Counted from the stretch's first letter, positions 53,964 to 63,206 are shown. The stretch is 64,000 nt of DNA from Blautia wexlerae DSM 19850 (GCF_025148125.1 NZ_CP102267.1:2676501-2740500); one strand, 5' to 3'. The notes: generated by a model from the sequence alone, not told the origin. Program-made: numbers and translations.

Positions 53964-54566
53964 TCATCTCTCCAGCATCAGTGAAAATTGTTTCACGATT
54001 CTGGAGAGTTCTCCTGTAACCGCATCAATTCCTTCTTCGTTCTTTTTCCAGTTTTCTCTGGTAATTCCATCTGCATTCACAGGCACCACATAAAATTCTG
54101 TTTTCGGATACAAGAGCTGATAATACATCAGACATCTTCTTGCATGGTAAGATTTGCAGCACAAAATCGCTCTTTCTATTTCCAGTTCTGCATGATCTGT
54201 CACCTGTCTGGAATAAATTGCGTTCTCATAAGTAAAGGTTGCCTGGTCTTCTTTCAGGATTTTCTGATCCGGAACTCCGTTTTTTATAAGAACATCCCTG
54301 AGAAATTCCCATTCTGTTCCATATTCCTTATCATATACATTGCTTTTTTCAAGAACGCCTGAAAACTTTCCATTTACTACACTGTATTTTCCACTGGGCA
54401 GAATCCAGTCCGCCATCCCTTTCTTAAACAATTCTGCTGCTTTTTCCGCCATCTGCGGATAACCATTTCCAGGGACAAAAATAATATCAGATTTTTCCGG
54501 CTTGTTTTCTGCAAAAATAAACTCTTCTGAACTTTTTAAAAATTTTTCATATACGTCATTCATCAT
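53964..54566 (-). CDS. YdcF/DUF218-family protein
   Basis: The 200-aa protein has the DUF218 pattern: DIIFVPGNGYPQMAEKAAEL near the start, ILPSGKY and AILCCKSYHARRCLMYYQLL. Relatives include SanA/ElyC, tied to envelope processes, but no reaction is settled. ATG at 54566 follows GAGGAGTTAGT; an extended ORF start upstream lacks a site. No membrane helix is present, unlike ElyC. Confidence 0.82.
   Translation of the reverse strand: MMNDVYEKFLKSSEEFIFAENKPEKSDIIFVPGNGYPQMAEKAAELFKKGMADWILPSGKYSVVNGKFSGVLEKSNVYDKEYGTEWEFLRDVLIKNGVPDQKILKEDQATFTYENAIYSRQVTDHAELEIERAILCCKSYHARRCLMYYQLLYPKTEFYVVPVNADGITRENWKKNEEGIDAVTGELSRIVKQFSLMLER
53968..54008. other. Hairpin at the convergent gene ends
   Basis: CTCTCCAG (53968-53975) pairs with CTGGAGAG (54001-54008), and inside GTGAAA pairs with TTTCAC. 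It lies within the last codons of the YdcF gene, right after the CorC stop, with no T-run. It may serve as a 3' end or stability structure for the corC mRNA. Confidence 0.6.
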
Positions 54567-54767
54567 TACTAACTCCTCGTTATCTGTTTTTTCTACAGCA
54601 CCTCTCAAATAATGCGTTTGTAACAGTCCAACAAAAATTCACGCTCTGATGAACCGGAACAATATGCATTATTTACGAAGATTTCTATAGATAGATACAG
54701 TGTACCATATTTTTTCTATTAACGTACAACCAAGTTAATTCTTAAAACTATGTCCCCCACTGCTTAT

Positions 54768-54806
54768 GTTACTGTTCACTCTGTTCACAGCAACACGCTT
54801 CGCGAT
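54768..54806. repeat. Partial copy of the MITE-like family
   Basis: GTTACTGTTCAC at 54768-54779 is followed by TCTGTTCACAGCAACACGCT, similar to the start of the elements at 20525 and 25672. I see no matching right end before the amidase gene, so it seems truncated. The rest of 54609-54833 contains nothing else I can identify. Confidence 0.6.
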
Positions 54807-54833
54807 GCACAGACTTCCAATATTTCCAGAAGG

Positions 54834-55598
54834 CTATTTTGTCACAATAACCGTACTGTAACCATCATCCCTCAGTCTCTGCTCCATATTTACTGCATTA
54901 CCAATCTGCTGATAGGCACCTGTCTGAACTTTATACAATCCGTTTTCATGTAACATAAAAGAGGGATAACCTTTTTCCAGTAACTGATATAACATACGGT
55001 CCGCATTCTCTTTTTTTCTGAACGCTCCAGTCTGCACTCTGTAATAAAGCGGTTCCTGCACTGTTTCCTCATCCAGGCTTCCAAGAATCGCATCTGCAAT
55101 TCCCTGAGCTATATCGCTAAACTTGTTATCAAACAGTTTATTATCTTCTTCGGAATTGATAAATCCGGTTTCTATTAAAAGAGCCGGCATCCTGGTTCGT
55201 CTGAGGACCACAAGTCCCGGCCGCTCTTTTACACCGATTTCGCGGAATCCCACTTCTCCCAGAGCTCCCAGAATATTCTCAGCCATCTGATATTTAATCC
55301 CGCTTTTATCATAAATCAAAACTTCCGCTCCATTATACTGATTTTCCTTTGGGCTGCTGTTTCGATGAAATGAAATAAAGTAATCTACTCCTGCCTGATT
55401 TGCAAGCTGTGCCTTCTCAAAAGGTGTCTGATAGACATCACCGGTACGGGTATAAGAGATATCAATCCCTTTATTTTTTAAAATCTCACCTACCGCAAGA
55501 GCAAGTTTAAGATTGTCATTCTTTTCCTGTCTTCCCTTATATACGGCTCCCGGATCCTGACCTCCATGTCCGGCATCCAGCATGATTGAATATGCCAT
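54834..55598 (-). CDS. N-acetylmuramoyl-L-alanine amidase with SPOR-like repeats
   Basis: The Amidase_3 domain spans about residues 1-175: His11 in LDAGHGGQDPG, Glu25, His78 in FISFHRNS, and the catalytic Glu in LLIETGFINS. Two SPOR-like repeats (YYRVQTGAFRKKENADRM and YKVQTGAYQQIGNAVNM) follow. It has no signal peptide, as with CwlC-like mother-cell amidases, which suggests release by lysis or an unusual route. It cuts the peptide-glycan bond in murein. Confidence 0.9.
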   Translation of the reverse strand: MAYSIMLDAGHGGQDPGAVYKGRQEKNDNLKLALAVGEILKNKGIDISYTRTGDVYQTPFEKAQLANQAGVDYFISFHRNSSPKENQYNGAEVLIYDKSGIKYQMAENILGALGEVGFREIGVKERPGLVVLRRTRMPALLIETGFINSEEDNKLFDNKFSDIAQGIADAILGSLDEETVQEPLYYRVQTGAFRKKENADRMLYQLLEKGYPSFMLHENGLYKVQTGAYQQIGNAVNMEQRLRDDGYSTVIVTK

Positions 55599-55666
55599 GA
55601 CGACACTCTGCTTTCTTCATATACTCTTTATACTATATGAATTAAAAATATAATTGTGCAGGTCGC

Positions 55667-55695
55667 TTGACTTTTTCACACTAAAGCGTTATACT
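55667..55695 (+). promoter_or_regulatory. Promoter of the ABC importer operon
   Basis: TTGACT (55667-55672) and TATACT (55690-55695) are 17 bp apart, about 165 nt before the start of the binding-protein gene. Confidence 0.8.
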
Positions 55696-55778
55696 TTAAA
55701 ACGTCATAGTCGAATAGCCCGATGACATTATCCGAATCATTTACCAGTACTGCTTTCCCTGCAGAAAATCTTTCGGAT

Positions 55779-55825
55779 TCAGGTAAGTTTTATATTATCA
55801 AATAATAAACGCAATTCTTACCTGA
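55779..55825 (+). promoter_or_regulatory. Structured leader before the ABC importer
   Basis: TCAGGTAAG (55779-55787) and CTTACCTGA (55817-55825) form a 9-bp stem in the long 5' leader. Upstream, GTCAT and ATGAC arms could form a second stem near 55704-55727. I cannot match it to a known riboswitch or T-box (no T-box sequence seen). It could be regulatory. Confidence 0.4.
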
Positions 55826-55861
55826 CTTAATTTAAACATTATATTAGGAGGATATATCATT

Positions 55862-56848
55862 ATGAAAAGAAAAGCATTAGCAATCACTCTTGCAGCAGCC
55901 ATGGCTATGGGAACCTGCGCAGTAACAGCAAGTGCTGCTGACGGAGACAAATATACAATCGGTATCTGTCAGCTTGTACAGCACGAAGCTCTCGACGCTG
56001 CGACACAGGGATTCAAGGATGAAGTCACCAAAGAACTGGGAGAAGACGCAGTTACCTTTGACGAGCAGAACGCACAGGGAGATTCCAACACCTGTTCTAC
56101 AATCATTAACAGCTTCGTTTCCAATAATGTTGACCTGATTCTTGCAAATGCAACTCCTGCTCTTCAGGCAGCTGCAGCAGGAACAAGCGATATTCCGATT
56201 CTTGGTACTTCTGTTACTGAATACGGTGTTGCACTTGGACTGGATGATTTCGACGGGACTGTGGGCGGAAATATTTCCGGAACTGCAGACCTTGCTCCCC
56301 TTGATCAGCAGGCAGCAATGCTCAATGAACTTTTCCCGGATGCAAAAAATGTAGGTCTTCTCTACTGTTCTGCCGAAGCAAACTCTCAGTATCAGGTAGA
56401 TACAGTAAAAGCTGAACTTGAAAAACTCGGATATACATGTGAATATTATGCATTCTCTGACTCTAATGATCTCTCTTCTGTTGCTACAACAGCAACTGAC
56501 GCAAGTGATGTAATTTATGTACCGACAGATAATACAGTTGCTTCCAACACAGAGATCATCAACAACATCTGCCTTCCGGCAAAAGTTCCGGTAATCACAG
56601 GCGAAGAAGGTATCTGCAGCGGATGCGGTGTTGCGACACTTTCCATCAGCTATTATGACCTTGGTGTTACAACCGGTAAGATGGCTGTTAAGATTTTAAA
56701 GGACGGTGAAGATATTTCCACAATGCCGATCGAATATGCACCAAACTTCACAAAAGAATATAACAAAGATATCTGCGAAGAGCTGGGCATCGAAGTTCCG
56801 GACGATTATGTTGCAATCGGCGAGGCTGCTGAAGAAACTGCCAAATAA
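55862..56848 (+). CDS. ABC importer substrate-binding protein (TrpX-like)
   Basis: The 328-aa protein has a signal peptide (MKRKALAITLAAAMAMGTCA with AASAAD-like cleavage) and belongs to the ABC_sub_bind/DUF534 family: YTIGICQLVQHEALD, then GDSNTCSTI and LILANATPALQAAA. Relatives include TrpX for tryptophan or other aromatic compounds. No lipobox is placed in the usual position; Cys19 may or may not be lipidated. It is first of three importer genes. Confidence 0.9.
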   Translation: MKRKALAITLAAAMAMGTCAVTASAADGDKYTIGICQLVQHEALDAATQGFKDEVTKELGEDAVTFDEQNAQGDSNTCSTIINSFVSNNVDLILANATPALQAAAAGTSDIPILGTSVTEYGVALGLDDFDGTVGGNISGTADLAPLDQQAAMLNELFPDAKNVGLLYCSAEANSQYQVDTVKAELEKLGYTCEYYAFSDSNDLSSVATTATDASDVIYVPTDNTVASNTEIINNICLPAKVPVITGEEGICSGCGVATLSISYYDLGVTTGKMAVKILKDGEDISTMPIEYAPNFTKEYNKDICEELGIEVPDDYVAIGEAAEETAK

Positions 56849-56932
56849 ATCCGGTCAGACAGTTGAAAAATACTCACACCAACAGGATTTTAAATAACAG
56901 CCTATCAAACAGTTATAAAAAATTCAATTTAT

Positions 56933-56977
56933 ATGCGATCAGCGGGAAAGGTTTGACGCCTCTCTCGCTTTTCGCAT
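56933..56977 (+). other. Intercistronic hairpin after the binding-protein gene
   Basis: ATGCGA pairs with TCGCAT, extended inward by AGCG and CGCT. It sits between the binding-protein and permease genes just before the permease ribosome site (CAGGAGGAAAT). Such stems often protect the abundant binding-protein mRNA. Confidence 0.65.
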
Positions 56978-56998
56978 CTCAACAGGAGGAAATTACAA

Positions 56999-57916
56999 AT
57001 GCAAATTTTAACATTAATCACTGCACTTCCGGGTGCAGTAGCCCAGGGTCTGATCTGGGGAATTATGGCAATCGGTGTTTATATCACTTTCCGTATTCTT
57101 GATATTGCAGACCTTACAGTTGATGGCACTATGTGCACCGGTGGTGCAGTGTGTATTATGATGATGCTTTCCGGTCATAATGTCTGGATTTCTATGTTGG
57201 CCGCTACTCTCGCCGGAATGCTGGCAGGCCTTGCGACCGGAATTTTCCACACCTTTATGGGAATTCCCGCAATCCTTGCCGGAATCCTGACACAGTTATC
57301 TCTGTATTCCGTAAACCTGAAGATCATGGGAAAAGCAAATCAGGCAATCAACGTTGATAAATATAATCTTCTGGTTTCCCTGCGACATATAAAAAATGCA
57401 TCTCTTTCCAAAAACACAATTTTTATTGTAGCAGTTATGTGTATTCTCCTGATTGCCATTCTCTACTGGTTTTTTGGAACAGAGCTTGGCTGTTCCCTTC
57501 GCGCAACCGGATGTAACCCAAATATGTCACGCGCCCAGGGTATCAACACAAACATGAATAAAGTTCTCGGACTTATGATTTCCAACGGTCTGGTAGGACT
57601 TTCCAGTGCACTCCTTACACAGTATCAGGGATTTGCAGATGTCAACATGGGACGTGGTTCCATCGTTATCGGTCTGGCAGCAGTTATTATTGGCGAGGCA
57701 ATCTTTGGACGTATTTTCCGCAACTTTGCCCTTCGCCTGTTAGCAGTTATCTTCGGTTCCATTCTGTATTATCTGGTACTTCAGATTGTTATCTGGATGG
57801 GTATCGACACTGACCTGCTGAAGATGCTGTCCGCAATCGTAGTTGCTCTCTTCCTTGCATTCCCATACTGGAAAGGCAAATACTTTAATAAACCAGCCAA
57901 AAGGGGAGGTAAATAA
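56999..57916 (+). CDS. ABC importer permease (TrpY-like)
   Basis: The 305-aa membrane protein has about eight to nine hydrophobic segments and the BPD_transp_2-type segment DIADLTVDGTMCTGGAVCIM near residues 36-55. The LRATGCNPNMSRAQGI motif is the cytoplasmic coupling loop typical of this family. It pairs with the binding protein upstream and the ATPase downstream. Ribosome site CAGGAGG is strong. Confidence 0.9.
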   Translation: MQILTLITALPGAVAQGLIWGIMAIGVYITFRILDIADLTVDGTMCTGGAVCIMMMLSGHNVWISMLAATLAGMLAGLATGIFHTFMGIPAILAGILTQLSLYSVNLKIMGKANQAINVDKYNLLVSLRHIKNASLSKNTIFIVAVMCILLIAILYWFFGTELGCSLRATGCNPNMSRAQGINTNMNKVLGLMISNGLVGLSSALLTQYQGFADVNMGRGSIVIGLAAVIIGEAIFGRIFRNFALRLLAVIFGSILYYLVLQIVIWMGIDTDLLKMLSAIVVALFLAFPYWKGKYFNKPAKRGGK

Positions 57917-57918
57917 AA

Positions 57919-58713
57919 ATGCTTGAACTTAAAAATATCTATAAAACCTTTAATCCCGGAACCATTAATGAGAAACGTGCATTAAATGGTCTGAACCTGA
58001 AGCTGAACGAAGGCGATTTTGTAACTGTTATCGGAGGAAACGGCGCCGGCAAATCTACTATGCTAAATGCTGTTGCAGGAACCTGGCCGGTTGATGAAGG
58101 ACAGATCCTTATCGACAATATTGATGTTACAAAACTTTCTGAACATAAACGTGCTACATATCTTGGACGTGTGTTTCAGGATCCAATGACAGGAACCGCT
58201 GCAACAATGGGTATCGAAGAAAACCTTGCACTTGCAAAACGCCGCGGAAAATCCCGTCTTCTCCGCTCCGGAATCACTAAAGCAGAGCGCGAAGAATACA
58301 AAGAGCTCCTGAAAATTCTTGGTCTTGGTCTGGAAGACAGACTGACTTCTAAAGTAGGACTTCTCTCGGGTGGTCAGAGACAGGCTCTTACTCTTCTGAT
58401 GGCAACGCTTCAGAAACCAAAGCTTCTGCTTCTGGATGAACATACCGCAGCTCTTGATCCAAAAACAGCTGCCAAAGTTCTGGAAATTACAGATATGATC
58501 GTAAACCGCGATCACCTTACGACATTGATGATCACTCACAACATGAAGGACGCTATTGCACATGGCAATCGTCTGATCATGATGATGGAAGGAAAAATCA
58601 TTCTGGATATCCAGGGAGAAGAAAAGAAAAAACTGACAGTTAAAAACCTTCTGGATCAGTTTGAAAAAGCAAGCGGAGAAGAGTTCAGCAATGACTCTGC
58701 ACTGCTCGGATAA
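57919..58713 (+). CDS. ABC importer ATPase (TrpZ-like)
   Basis: The 264-aa ATPase has Walker A GGNGAGKST, signature LLSGGQRQALTL and Walker B LLLLDEHTAALDP; DEH in place of DEP is common in this subfamily. It starts 2 nt after the permease stop. The set is a complete three-gene importer of the TrpXYZ type. The actual substrate, aromatic amino acid or other, is not known. Confidence 0.93.
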   Translation: MLELKNIYKTFNPGTINEKRALNGLNLKLNEGDFVTVIGGNGAGKSTMLNAVAGTWPVDEGQILIDNIDVTKLSEHKRATYLGRVFQDPMTGTAATMGIEENLALAKRRGKSRLLRSGITKAEREEYKELLKILGLGLEDRLTSKVGLLSGGQRQALTLLMATLQKPKLLLLDEHTAALDPKTAAKVLEITDMIVNRDHLTTLMITHNMKDAIAHGNRLIMMMEGKIILDIQGEEKKKLTVKNLLDQFEKASGEEFSNDSALLG

Positions 58714-58752
58714 CCGTATAAATTATTCATAACGTTTCTAAATATCCTTTAT

Positions 58753-58789
58753 ATGAGAGTACTTTTTTATGGAGTACTCTCATATTTTT
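58753..58789. terminator. Terminator shared by importer operon and DUF5688 gene
   Basis: ATGAGAGTACT and AGTACTCTCAT form an 11-bp stem with a 9-nt loop, followed by ATTTTTATTT on the plus strand and T-rich DNA on the other. The convergent DUF5688 gene stops at its edge. Confidence 0.88.
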
Positions 58790-59738
58790 ATTTCTCATCT
58801 TTTTCCAGCGGAGTTACACAGATAAATTTATGTGTTTCCCTATTGTACTGGTAGATTCTCGACGTCAGATAGTCCTCTTTCGGTGTAGCCTCCCTGATCG
58901 TATCCCGCAAAACACACTGCAAATCTTCAGGTTCTACAAATTTATCATTGTGGATCATTACCTCATGTACACTGGTAAACACCATATAGAAATCGGAATC
59001 CAGCATATATGCCAATTGTTCTGCCACTCCCGGCAGGAACACTGCAACTGCACCATTTGTTTTCTTCGTTGTACTGAGACAATTTCCCATTGCATCTTTC
59101 TTCAATTCACACTTATCACCCAGATTCATAAAACTTTCACCTTCATATTCCGGATTAAAAATCATCTGTTCCCATCTGTAAATTCTGGGCGGACTCATAA
59201 AATACGTATTGAGAATCGCCTCCTTAAACACTTCATCACATTCTTTCCCCCACTGTTCCAGCATTCCCTGCCGGATTTTTGTACTTGTCACACATCCTTC
59301 ATATTCCGTAACTTTCATATAAAGCACAAGTGCAATATCACCAAGAGTTTTATACACCGCATCCTGAAGATCCGCGGAATATTTATCTGCATTCAGCAAT
59401 CTTATAAACAGGCGTGGTTTTGTCTTCTCATAATCCCTGATCACTCTTGTTTTCTCATAAATATCCGCCTTTTTTATCCGATTCAGATCATCTGTGATTT
59501 CTTTTATAATTTCCTCAAACGGACTGCCATTCTGATAAGATTTAAAAAGTTCCTGTGTATAAAGTCCACAGACCTCCCAGGCATCATCATGCTCTGCAAA
59601 CTTCACCAGCAGTCTGTCTCCTACAGGCGCAAACCTCCCGCCTTCTTTCTCAAAAGAAATATTTTCCCTCGGAATCCCTGTAGCCTCGTAAATACCAATC
59701 TCCAGTTTCTCTACGAATGTTTCATAGTCTTTCTGCAT
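58788..59738 (-). CDS. DUF5688 family protein
   Basis: The 316-aa soluble protein fits DUF5688, a family found mainly in Lachnospiraceae: PRLFIRLLNADKY, VLYMKV, and a C-terminal HEVMIHNDKF. No catalytic motif is known. Family members occur in several copies per genome. It is a single gene between two terminators. Confidence 0.8.
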   Translation of the reverse strand: MQKDYETFVEKLEIGIYEATGIPRENISFEKEGGRFAPVGDRLLVKFAEHDDAWEVCGLYTQELFKSYQNGSPFEEIIKEITDDLNRIKKADIYEKTRVIRDYEKTKPRLFIRLLNADKYSADLQDAVYKTLGDIALVLYMKVTEYEGCVTSTKIRQGMLEQWGKECDEVFKEAILNTYFMSPPRIYRWEQMIFNPEYEGESFMNLGDKCELKKDAMGNCLSTTKKTNGAVAVFLPGVAEQLAYMLDSDFYMVFTSVHEVMIHNDKFVEPEDLQCVLRDTIREATPKEDYLTSRIYQYNRETHKFICVTPLEKDEK

Positions 59739-59811
59739 ATTCAGTTCCTTTCTTGCTTTGAAAATAATACGGGCAGGATGCCCTGATTTGAATGTTGACT
59801 TTCCGTTTTCG

Positions 59812-59844
59812 GAAAAAAGAAAATAAGGGAGCGAAAGCTCCCTT
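59812..59844 (-). terminator. Terminator of the tyrosine phosphatase gene
   Basis: AAGGGAGC and GCTCCCTT form an 8-bp stem with a GAAA tetraloop (59825-59844). On the minus strand TTATTTTCTTTTTT follows. Confidence 0.88.
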
Positions 59845-59914
59845 AAGAGTCGCTGTAGACATAGTATAAAATAGCCACAGCTATTTGTAAAGTAAATTTC
59901 ATCGACAATATTTA

Positions 59915-60391
59915 TTACAGTTTCTTTTTATCTTTCAGATATTCCAGAAAAGCCTCACAGCCCTCCACCACATCTGAATATGTGACATCAAATCCACCTG
60001 TATACCACGGATCTGCGATATCCCTCGGGTCATCACTGTAATCCAGAAGAAGTTTAACCTTGTCCTCTGGATCTGATTTCAATATTCTTAACATATTCTT
60101 CAGATTCCAGTGGTCCATACCGAGAATATAATCATATTTATCATAATCTGCCTTCGTCAGTTGAACTGCGCGCTTACCCTTACAATCAATCCCATGCTTA
60201 GCAAGCTCCTCTCGCGCCGGAGGATATACCGGATTCCCGATTCCATTCCATATCTCCTCAGTGCTGGTTGCAGCAGATGCGATATAAAATCGGTCTGAAA
60301 GACCTTGTTTAGAAACCATGTCTTTAAAAATGAATTCTGCCATTGGTGAGCGGCAGATGTTCCCATGGCAAATAAATAATACTCTAATCAT
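59915..60391 (-). CDS. Low-molecular-weight protein tyrosine phosphatase
   Basis: The 158-aa protein has the P-loop CHGNICRS at residues 8-15 (CX5R) and the general-acid region DPWYTGGFDVTYSDV, both intact. It dephosphorylates tyrosine on proteins, or acts on arginine phosphate in some relatives. It is a single gene; the start has AAGGAG 10 nt before. The conjugative element begins about 100 bp upstream of its start, so its promoter region could be affected by the insertion. Confidence 0.93.
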   Translation of the reverse strand: MIRVLFICHGNICRSPMAEFIFKDMVSKQGLSDRFYIASAATSTEEIWNGIGNPVYPPAREELAKHGIDCKGKRAVQLTKADYDKYDYILGMDHWNLKNMLRILKSDPEDKVKLLLDYSDDPRDIADPWYTGGFDVTYSDVVEGCEAFLEYLKDKKKL

Positions 60392-60554
60392 CTATGTAAA
60401 ACTCCTTGAATTTACTGTATTTCCTTGATGTATCGGCATTTTCTTTCGCTTGCTGTTTCCTCTCATTCGTGGCATATCGTAGCATAAATTAGCACATCTT
60501 TTACCTCAAAAGTAGTACAAAAAGTAGTAAATTAAGGGCTGAATACTCATTTTA

Positions 60555-61754
60555 CTACTCGCCATTTACTACCCGTTTCAGTTCCTCTTTCGCGTCGTCA
60601 TAGCCTATATGTGTATAAGTATTTAACGTGACGCTAATATCAGAATGTCCCATGAGGTACTGTAAAGTTTTAGGGTTCATGCCGCTTTTAGCCATATTAG
60701 AACAAAAAGTGTGACGGCAAACGTGTGGCGTAACCTTTGGCATTTGCACTCTATAAATACTATTATACTTCTCGCAAATATGCTGAAAGTATTTTTCCCA
60801 GTGCAAGGCTACCATAGGCATATCGTTTTTATCCAAATATAAGAAGCCACATTTACCTCCTACAATAGGTTCAACCCTCGGTTTCTTTCTACTGGAAATA
60901 ATACGTTGAAAGCACTTATAAACTTCATCTGTCATAGGGATTTCTCTTGTGCCACAAGAAGTCTTTGTATCTTCAATTACATACTCCATATTCCGTTTTC
61001 TTTGTAACTGATGATTGACACTAATTTTTCTATTCTGCATATCCAAATCTGATAATGTCAATCCCACAAACTCTGAAATACGAAGCCCTGTTTTGAATAA
61101 GATAAAAATCCCCTCATAATATCTGCAAAAGTGCTTATCATTTGCCACAAATTCAAGAAATGCTCGTTCTTGCTTTCTTGTAATTGCTTCTCTTGTTACG
61201 CTGTCGTTTACAACAACCGTAGCAAGCTGAAATTCAAACGGATTTTTGCGTATCAAATCATCATCTACCGCCATTTGAAAAGCTGGTCTTACAACACCTC
61301 TGATAGAATGAATAGAGCTATACCCGCGCCCGTCCTGCTGTAACTTTATCAGCCAACATTTTGCGTCGGACAGTTTCACTTTATCTATCCGCTTTTTACC
61401 AAAGTCCTCTTTCTTAATAATATTGAGAACAAAATTGTAATTTGCTTCTGTGTTATGCCGTACTCCCGTTTTTTGTAAAAGATATTTCTTTACCAGTTCT
61501 AAAACGGTCATTTCCCCACCACGCGGGACGATTTCATCATCAATCGCTTTCATTATCTGCTTTTCCTTTTCCCTTAATGAAAGGTCGTCGCGCTTTCCCT
61601 GTGGTGTCTTATCTGTCTTTTCTAATTTCCAACTATAAACAAACTGCGGTTTACCTGTTGTATCAATATATTTGAACGCATATCGTCCGTCCCGGCGTTG
61701 GCTCTCTCCATTGCGAAGAATACGATTTTTGCTATCTCGTCTTTTTCCGCTCAT
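60555..61754 (-). CDS. int: Tyrosine integrase, Tn916 type
   Basis: The 399-aa protein starts MSGKRRDSKNRILRNGESQR, the Tn916 Int arm-binding domain start. It has the tyrosine recombinase residues: Arg in GLRISEFVGL, HVCRHTF (HxxR), His in LMGHSDIS and Tyr in NTYTH. It excises and integrates the element. ATG at 61754 has AAGGAGC six nt upstream; a longer ORF start at 61790 is less likely. It differs from Tn916 Int in many positions, so the element is a diverged relative. Confidence 0.95.
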   Translation of the reverse strand: MSGKRRDSKNRILRNGESQRRDGRYAFKYIDTTGKPQFVYSWKLEKTDKTPQGKRDDLSLREKEKQIMKAIDDEIVPRGGEMTVLELVKKYLLQKTGVRHNTEANYNFVLNIIKKEDFGKKRIDKVKLSDAKCWLIKLQQDGRGYSSIHSIRGVVRPAFQMAVDDDLIRKNPFEFQLATVVVNDSVTREAITRKQERAFLEFVANDKHFCRYYEGIFILFKTGLRISEFVGLTLSDLDMQNRKISVNHQLQRKRNMEYVIEDTKTSCGTREIPMTDEVYKCFQRIISSRKKPRVEPIVGGKCGFLYLDKNDMPMVALHWEKYFQHICEKYNSIYRVQMPKVTPHVCRHTFCSNMAKSGMNPKTLQYLMGHSDISVTLNTYTHIGYDDAKEELKRVVNGE

Positions 61755-61905
61755 GTCTATGCTCCTTTCGTACAAAAAGAGCCTCGCCACGATATATTAA
61801 ATTATATCATAAGCAAAGCCCTTTTTCTATCCTTTTATCAAGCAGCACTCAAAGCGGAAAGACTATATAGCCTATCCGATATGGCTACTGATTATCCTAT
61901 ATTTA

Positions 61906-62112
61906 TTAAATTGCTGTCAGGTCATTCAGAAAATCTTCAAATCGTTTCCTTTTGATAAGAAACTTCACTCCATTTTGAATAATAAAACCGGAGTCCAAAT
62001 TATCTGAAACAAGTTTTCTTAATTTCTTTTCTCCAATATTAAAATAAATTACTGCTTCATCAATCGTTAAACAAAACTTATTTTGTATCTGTACCTGTGT
62101 TTCATTATTCAT
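61906..62112 (-). CDS. xis: Excisionase, Tn916 Xis type
   Basis: The 68-aa protein has the Xis pattern FCLTIDEAVIYFNIGEKKLR, then GFIIQNGVKFLIKRKRFE and a final LTAI. It matches the length and ends of Tn916 Xis. It directs Int to excise. It lies about 150 nt upstream of int in the same direction. Confidence 0.93.
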   Translation of the reverse strand: MNNETQVQIQNKFCLTIDEAVIYFNIGEKKLRKLVSDNLDSGFIIQNGVKFLIKRKRFEDFLNDLTAI

Positions 62113-62299
62113 TTATTCTCTCCCCTTTCTTGAACTATAAAACTATTGTAAAATTATAAAGGCTCATCAGACGGTTTTAGCAAACCTCACAAGAATTTCA
62201 CTTCCGCATGGTTCTCATGCAGCTCTACCCGTTGTCTGCGACGCTTCTAACGCTCGGACTACGGCGGTAAAGGAGTATCATTATACCGATATATGGATT

Positions 62300-62563
62300 G
62301 TGGCGACAGAGTTGCTAAATCTGCTTTGGAACGCTGATAGTTTTCGCTCGTTTTGTCCCTCCTTTCGGTCATGGCGTATCAGCCCAACGGCTCCCCATAC
62401 ATCGAATGTATCTGATTTGCCTTATACTGCGTCGCCGTTCTATTGCACCGCTTTCTTTGTCAAAGAGCAGAGGGCTGTTCTGCGATATGGAACGGAAAAG
62501 GGGGAAGCGTTCCAATACCTTGTTGGTTTATTCAGCCCTAAATGTGAGGATTGCCCTCATTAG
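62300..62563 (+). CDS. Doubtful ORF opposite the orf8-xis spacer
   Basis: An 87-aa reading frame lies in the 415-bp gap between xis and the orf8-like gene, on the opposite strand. It overlaps the 3' end of orf8 by 36 nt. The sequence is rich in Ser, Phe, Cys and Pro and has no recognised domain or clear ribosome site. Otherwise the gap 62113-62527 shows no feature. Confidence 0.2.
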   Translation: MATELLNLLWNADSFRSFCPSFRSWRISPTAPHTSNVSDLPYTASPFYCTAFFVKEQRAVLRYGTEKGEAFQYLVGLFSPKCEDCPH

Positions 62564-62785
62564 TTTTGCTTGCAGCCTTTCGCGTATTTCTTCGTCTACT
62601 CCAAAATAAACATTTCCTCGCTCATCATAGAGCTTTCGCATGGAAAGACTTGCTATGTAGCCGCTGAAATGCTGCAATACAATCTTCATTGCGTCCGGGT
62701 CGCCTTTGCTCGCCGCCAAAATAACAGGATAAGGAACAAGGGCATTTTCCGGGTACTCGGTCGGTTTACCATTCAATCCATTCAT
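62528..62785 (-). CDS. Tn916 orf8-like helix-turn-helix protein
   Basis: The 85-aa protein has the typical YPVILAASKGDPDAMKIVLQ and MRKLYDERGNVYFGVDEE. It matches the orf8-type regulator of Tn916 elements. It overlaps the sigma gene end by 20 nt. Role: control of transfer or excision genes together with the orf7 product. Confidence 0.85.
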   Translation of the reverse strand: MNGLNGKPTEYPENALVPYPVILAASKGDPDAMKIVLQHFSGYIASLSMRKLYDERGNVYFGVDEEIRERLQAKLMRAILTFRAE

Positions 62786-63206
62786 CAGCGTTTTCCTCCA
62801 AATATTTTTTTAACTGCTCAAAGGAGCTTGTCCGGCGATACTGTACCGTACTTCTTGAGATATTGAGCTGCTTTGCGATTTCTATATCAGTCAATCCCTC
62901 AAAGTAATACAGCAGTACAATTTTGCGCCGTTCTTCGGGTAAAGCCCGGATAGCTTCAAGTAGCAGTTTTGGGGTTATTTCTTTTCCTGCCATTTGATAG
63001 GACGGCTCTGCTTTTTCGTCTTGAAAATACTTATCGACGGTATAAAGCTGCCGTTCCTCATGCAAGGCAAGGTTGGAAAAAGTAACCTCCCGAACTCTGC
63101 GCCGACGAATTTCCTCATGGGTGTTGCACGCTTCATTGTGAAGTACTGATTTACAGAACTTTTGAAACGCACATTGCTTTTCAAATTCCCTGCGATTAGG
63201 TGTCAT
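62766..63206 (-). CDS. Tn916 orf7-like sigma-70 family factor
   Basis: The 146-aa protein starts MTPNRREFEKQCAFQKFCKS and ends in a sigma region-4 type helix-turn-helix (GLTDIEIAKQLNISRSTVQY). ALPEERRKIVLLYYFEGLT is the usual lead-in. AGGAGGTGAACACC lies before ATG 63206; the longer frame to 63362 is less likely. It activates the int-xis promoter in Tn916-type elements. Confidence 0.9.
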   Translation of the reverse strand: MTPNRREFEKQCAFQKFCKSVLHNEACNTHEEIRRRRVREVTFSNLALHEERQLYTVDKYFQDEKAEPSYQMAGKEITPKLLLEAIRALPEERRKIVLLYYFEGLTDIEIAKQLNISRSTVQYRRTSSFEQLKKYLEENADEWIEW

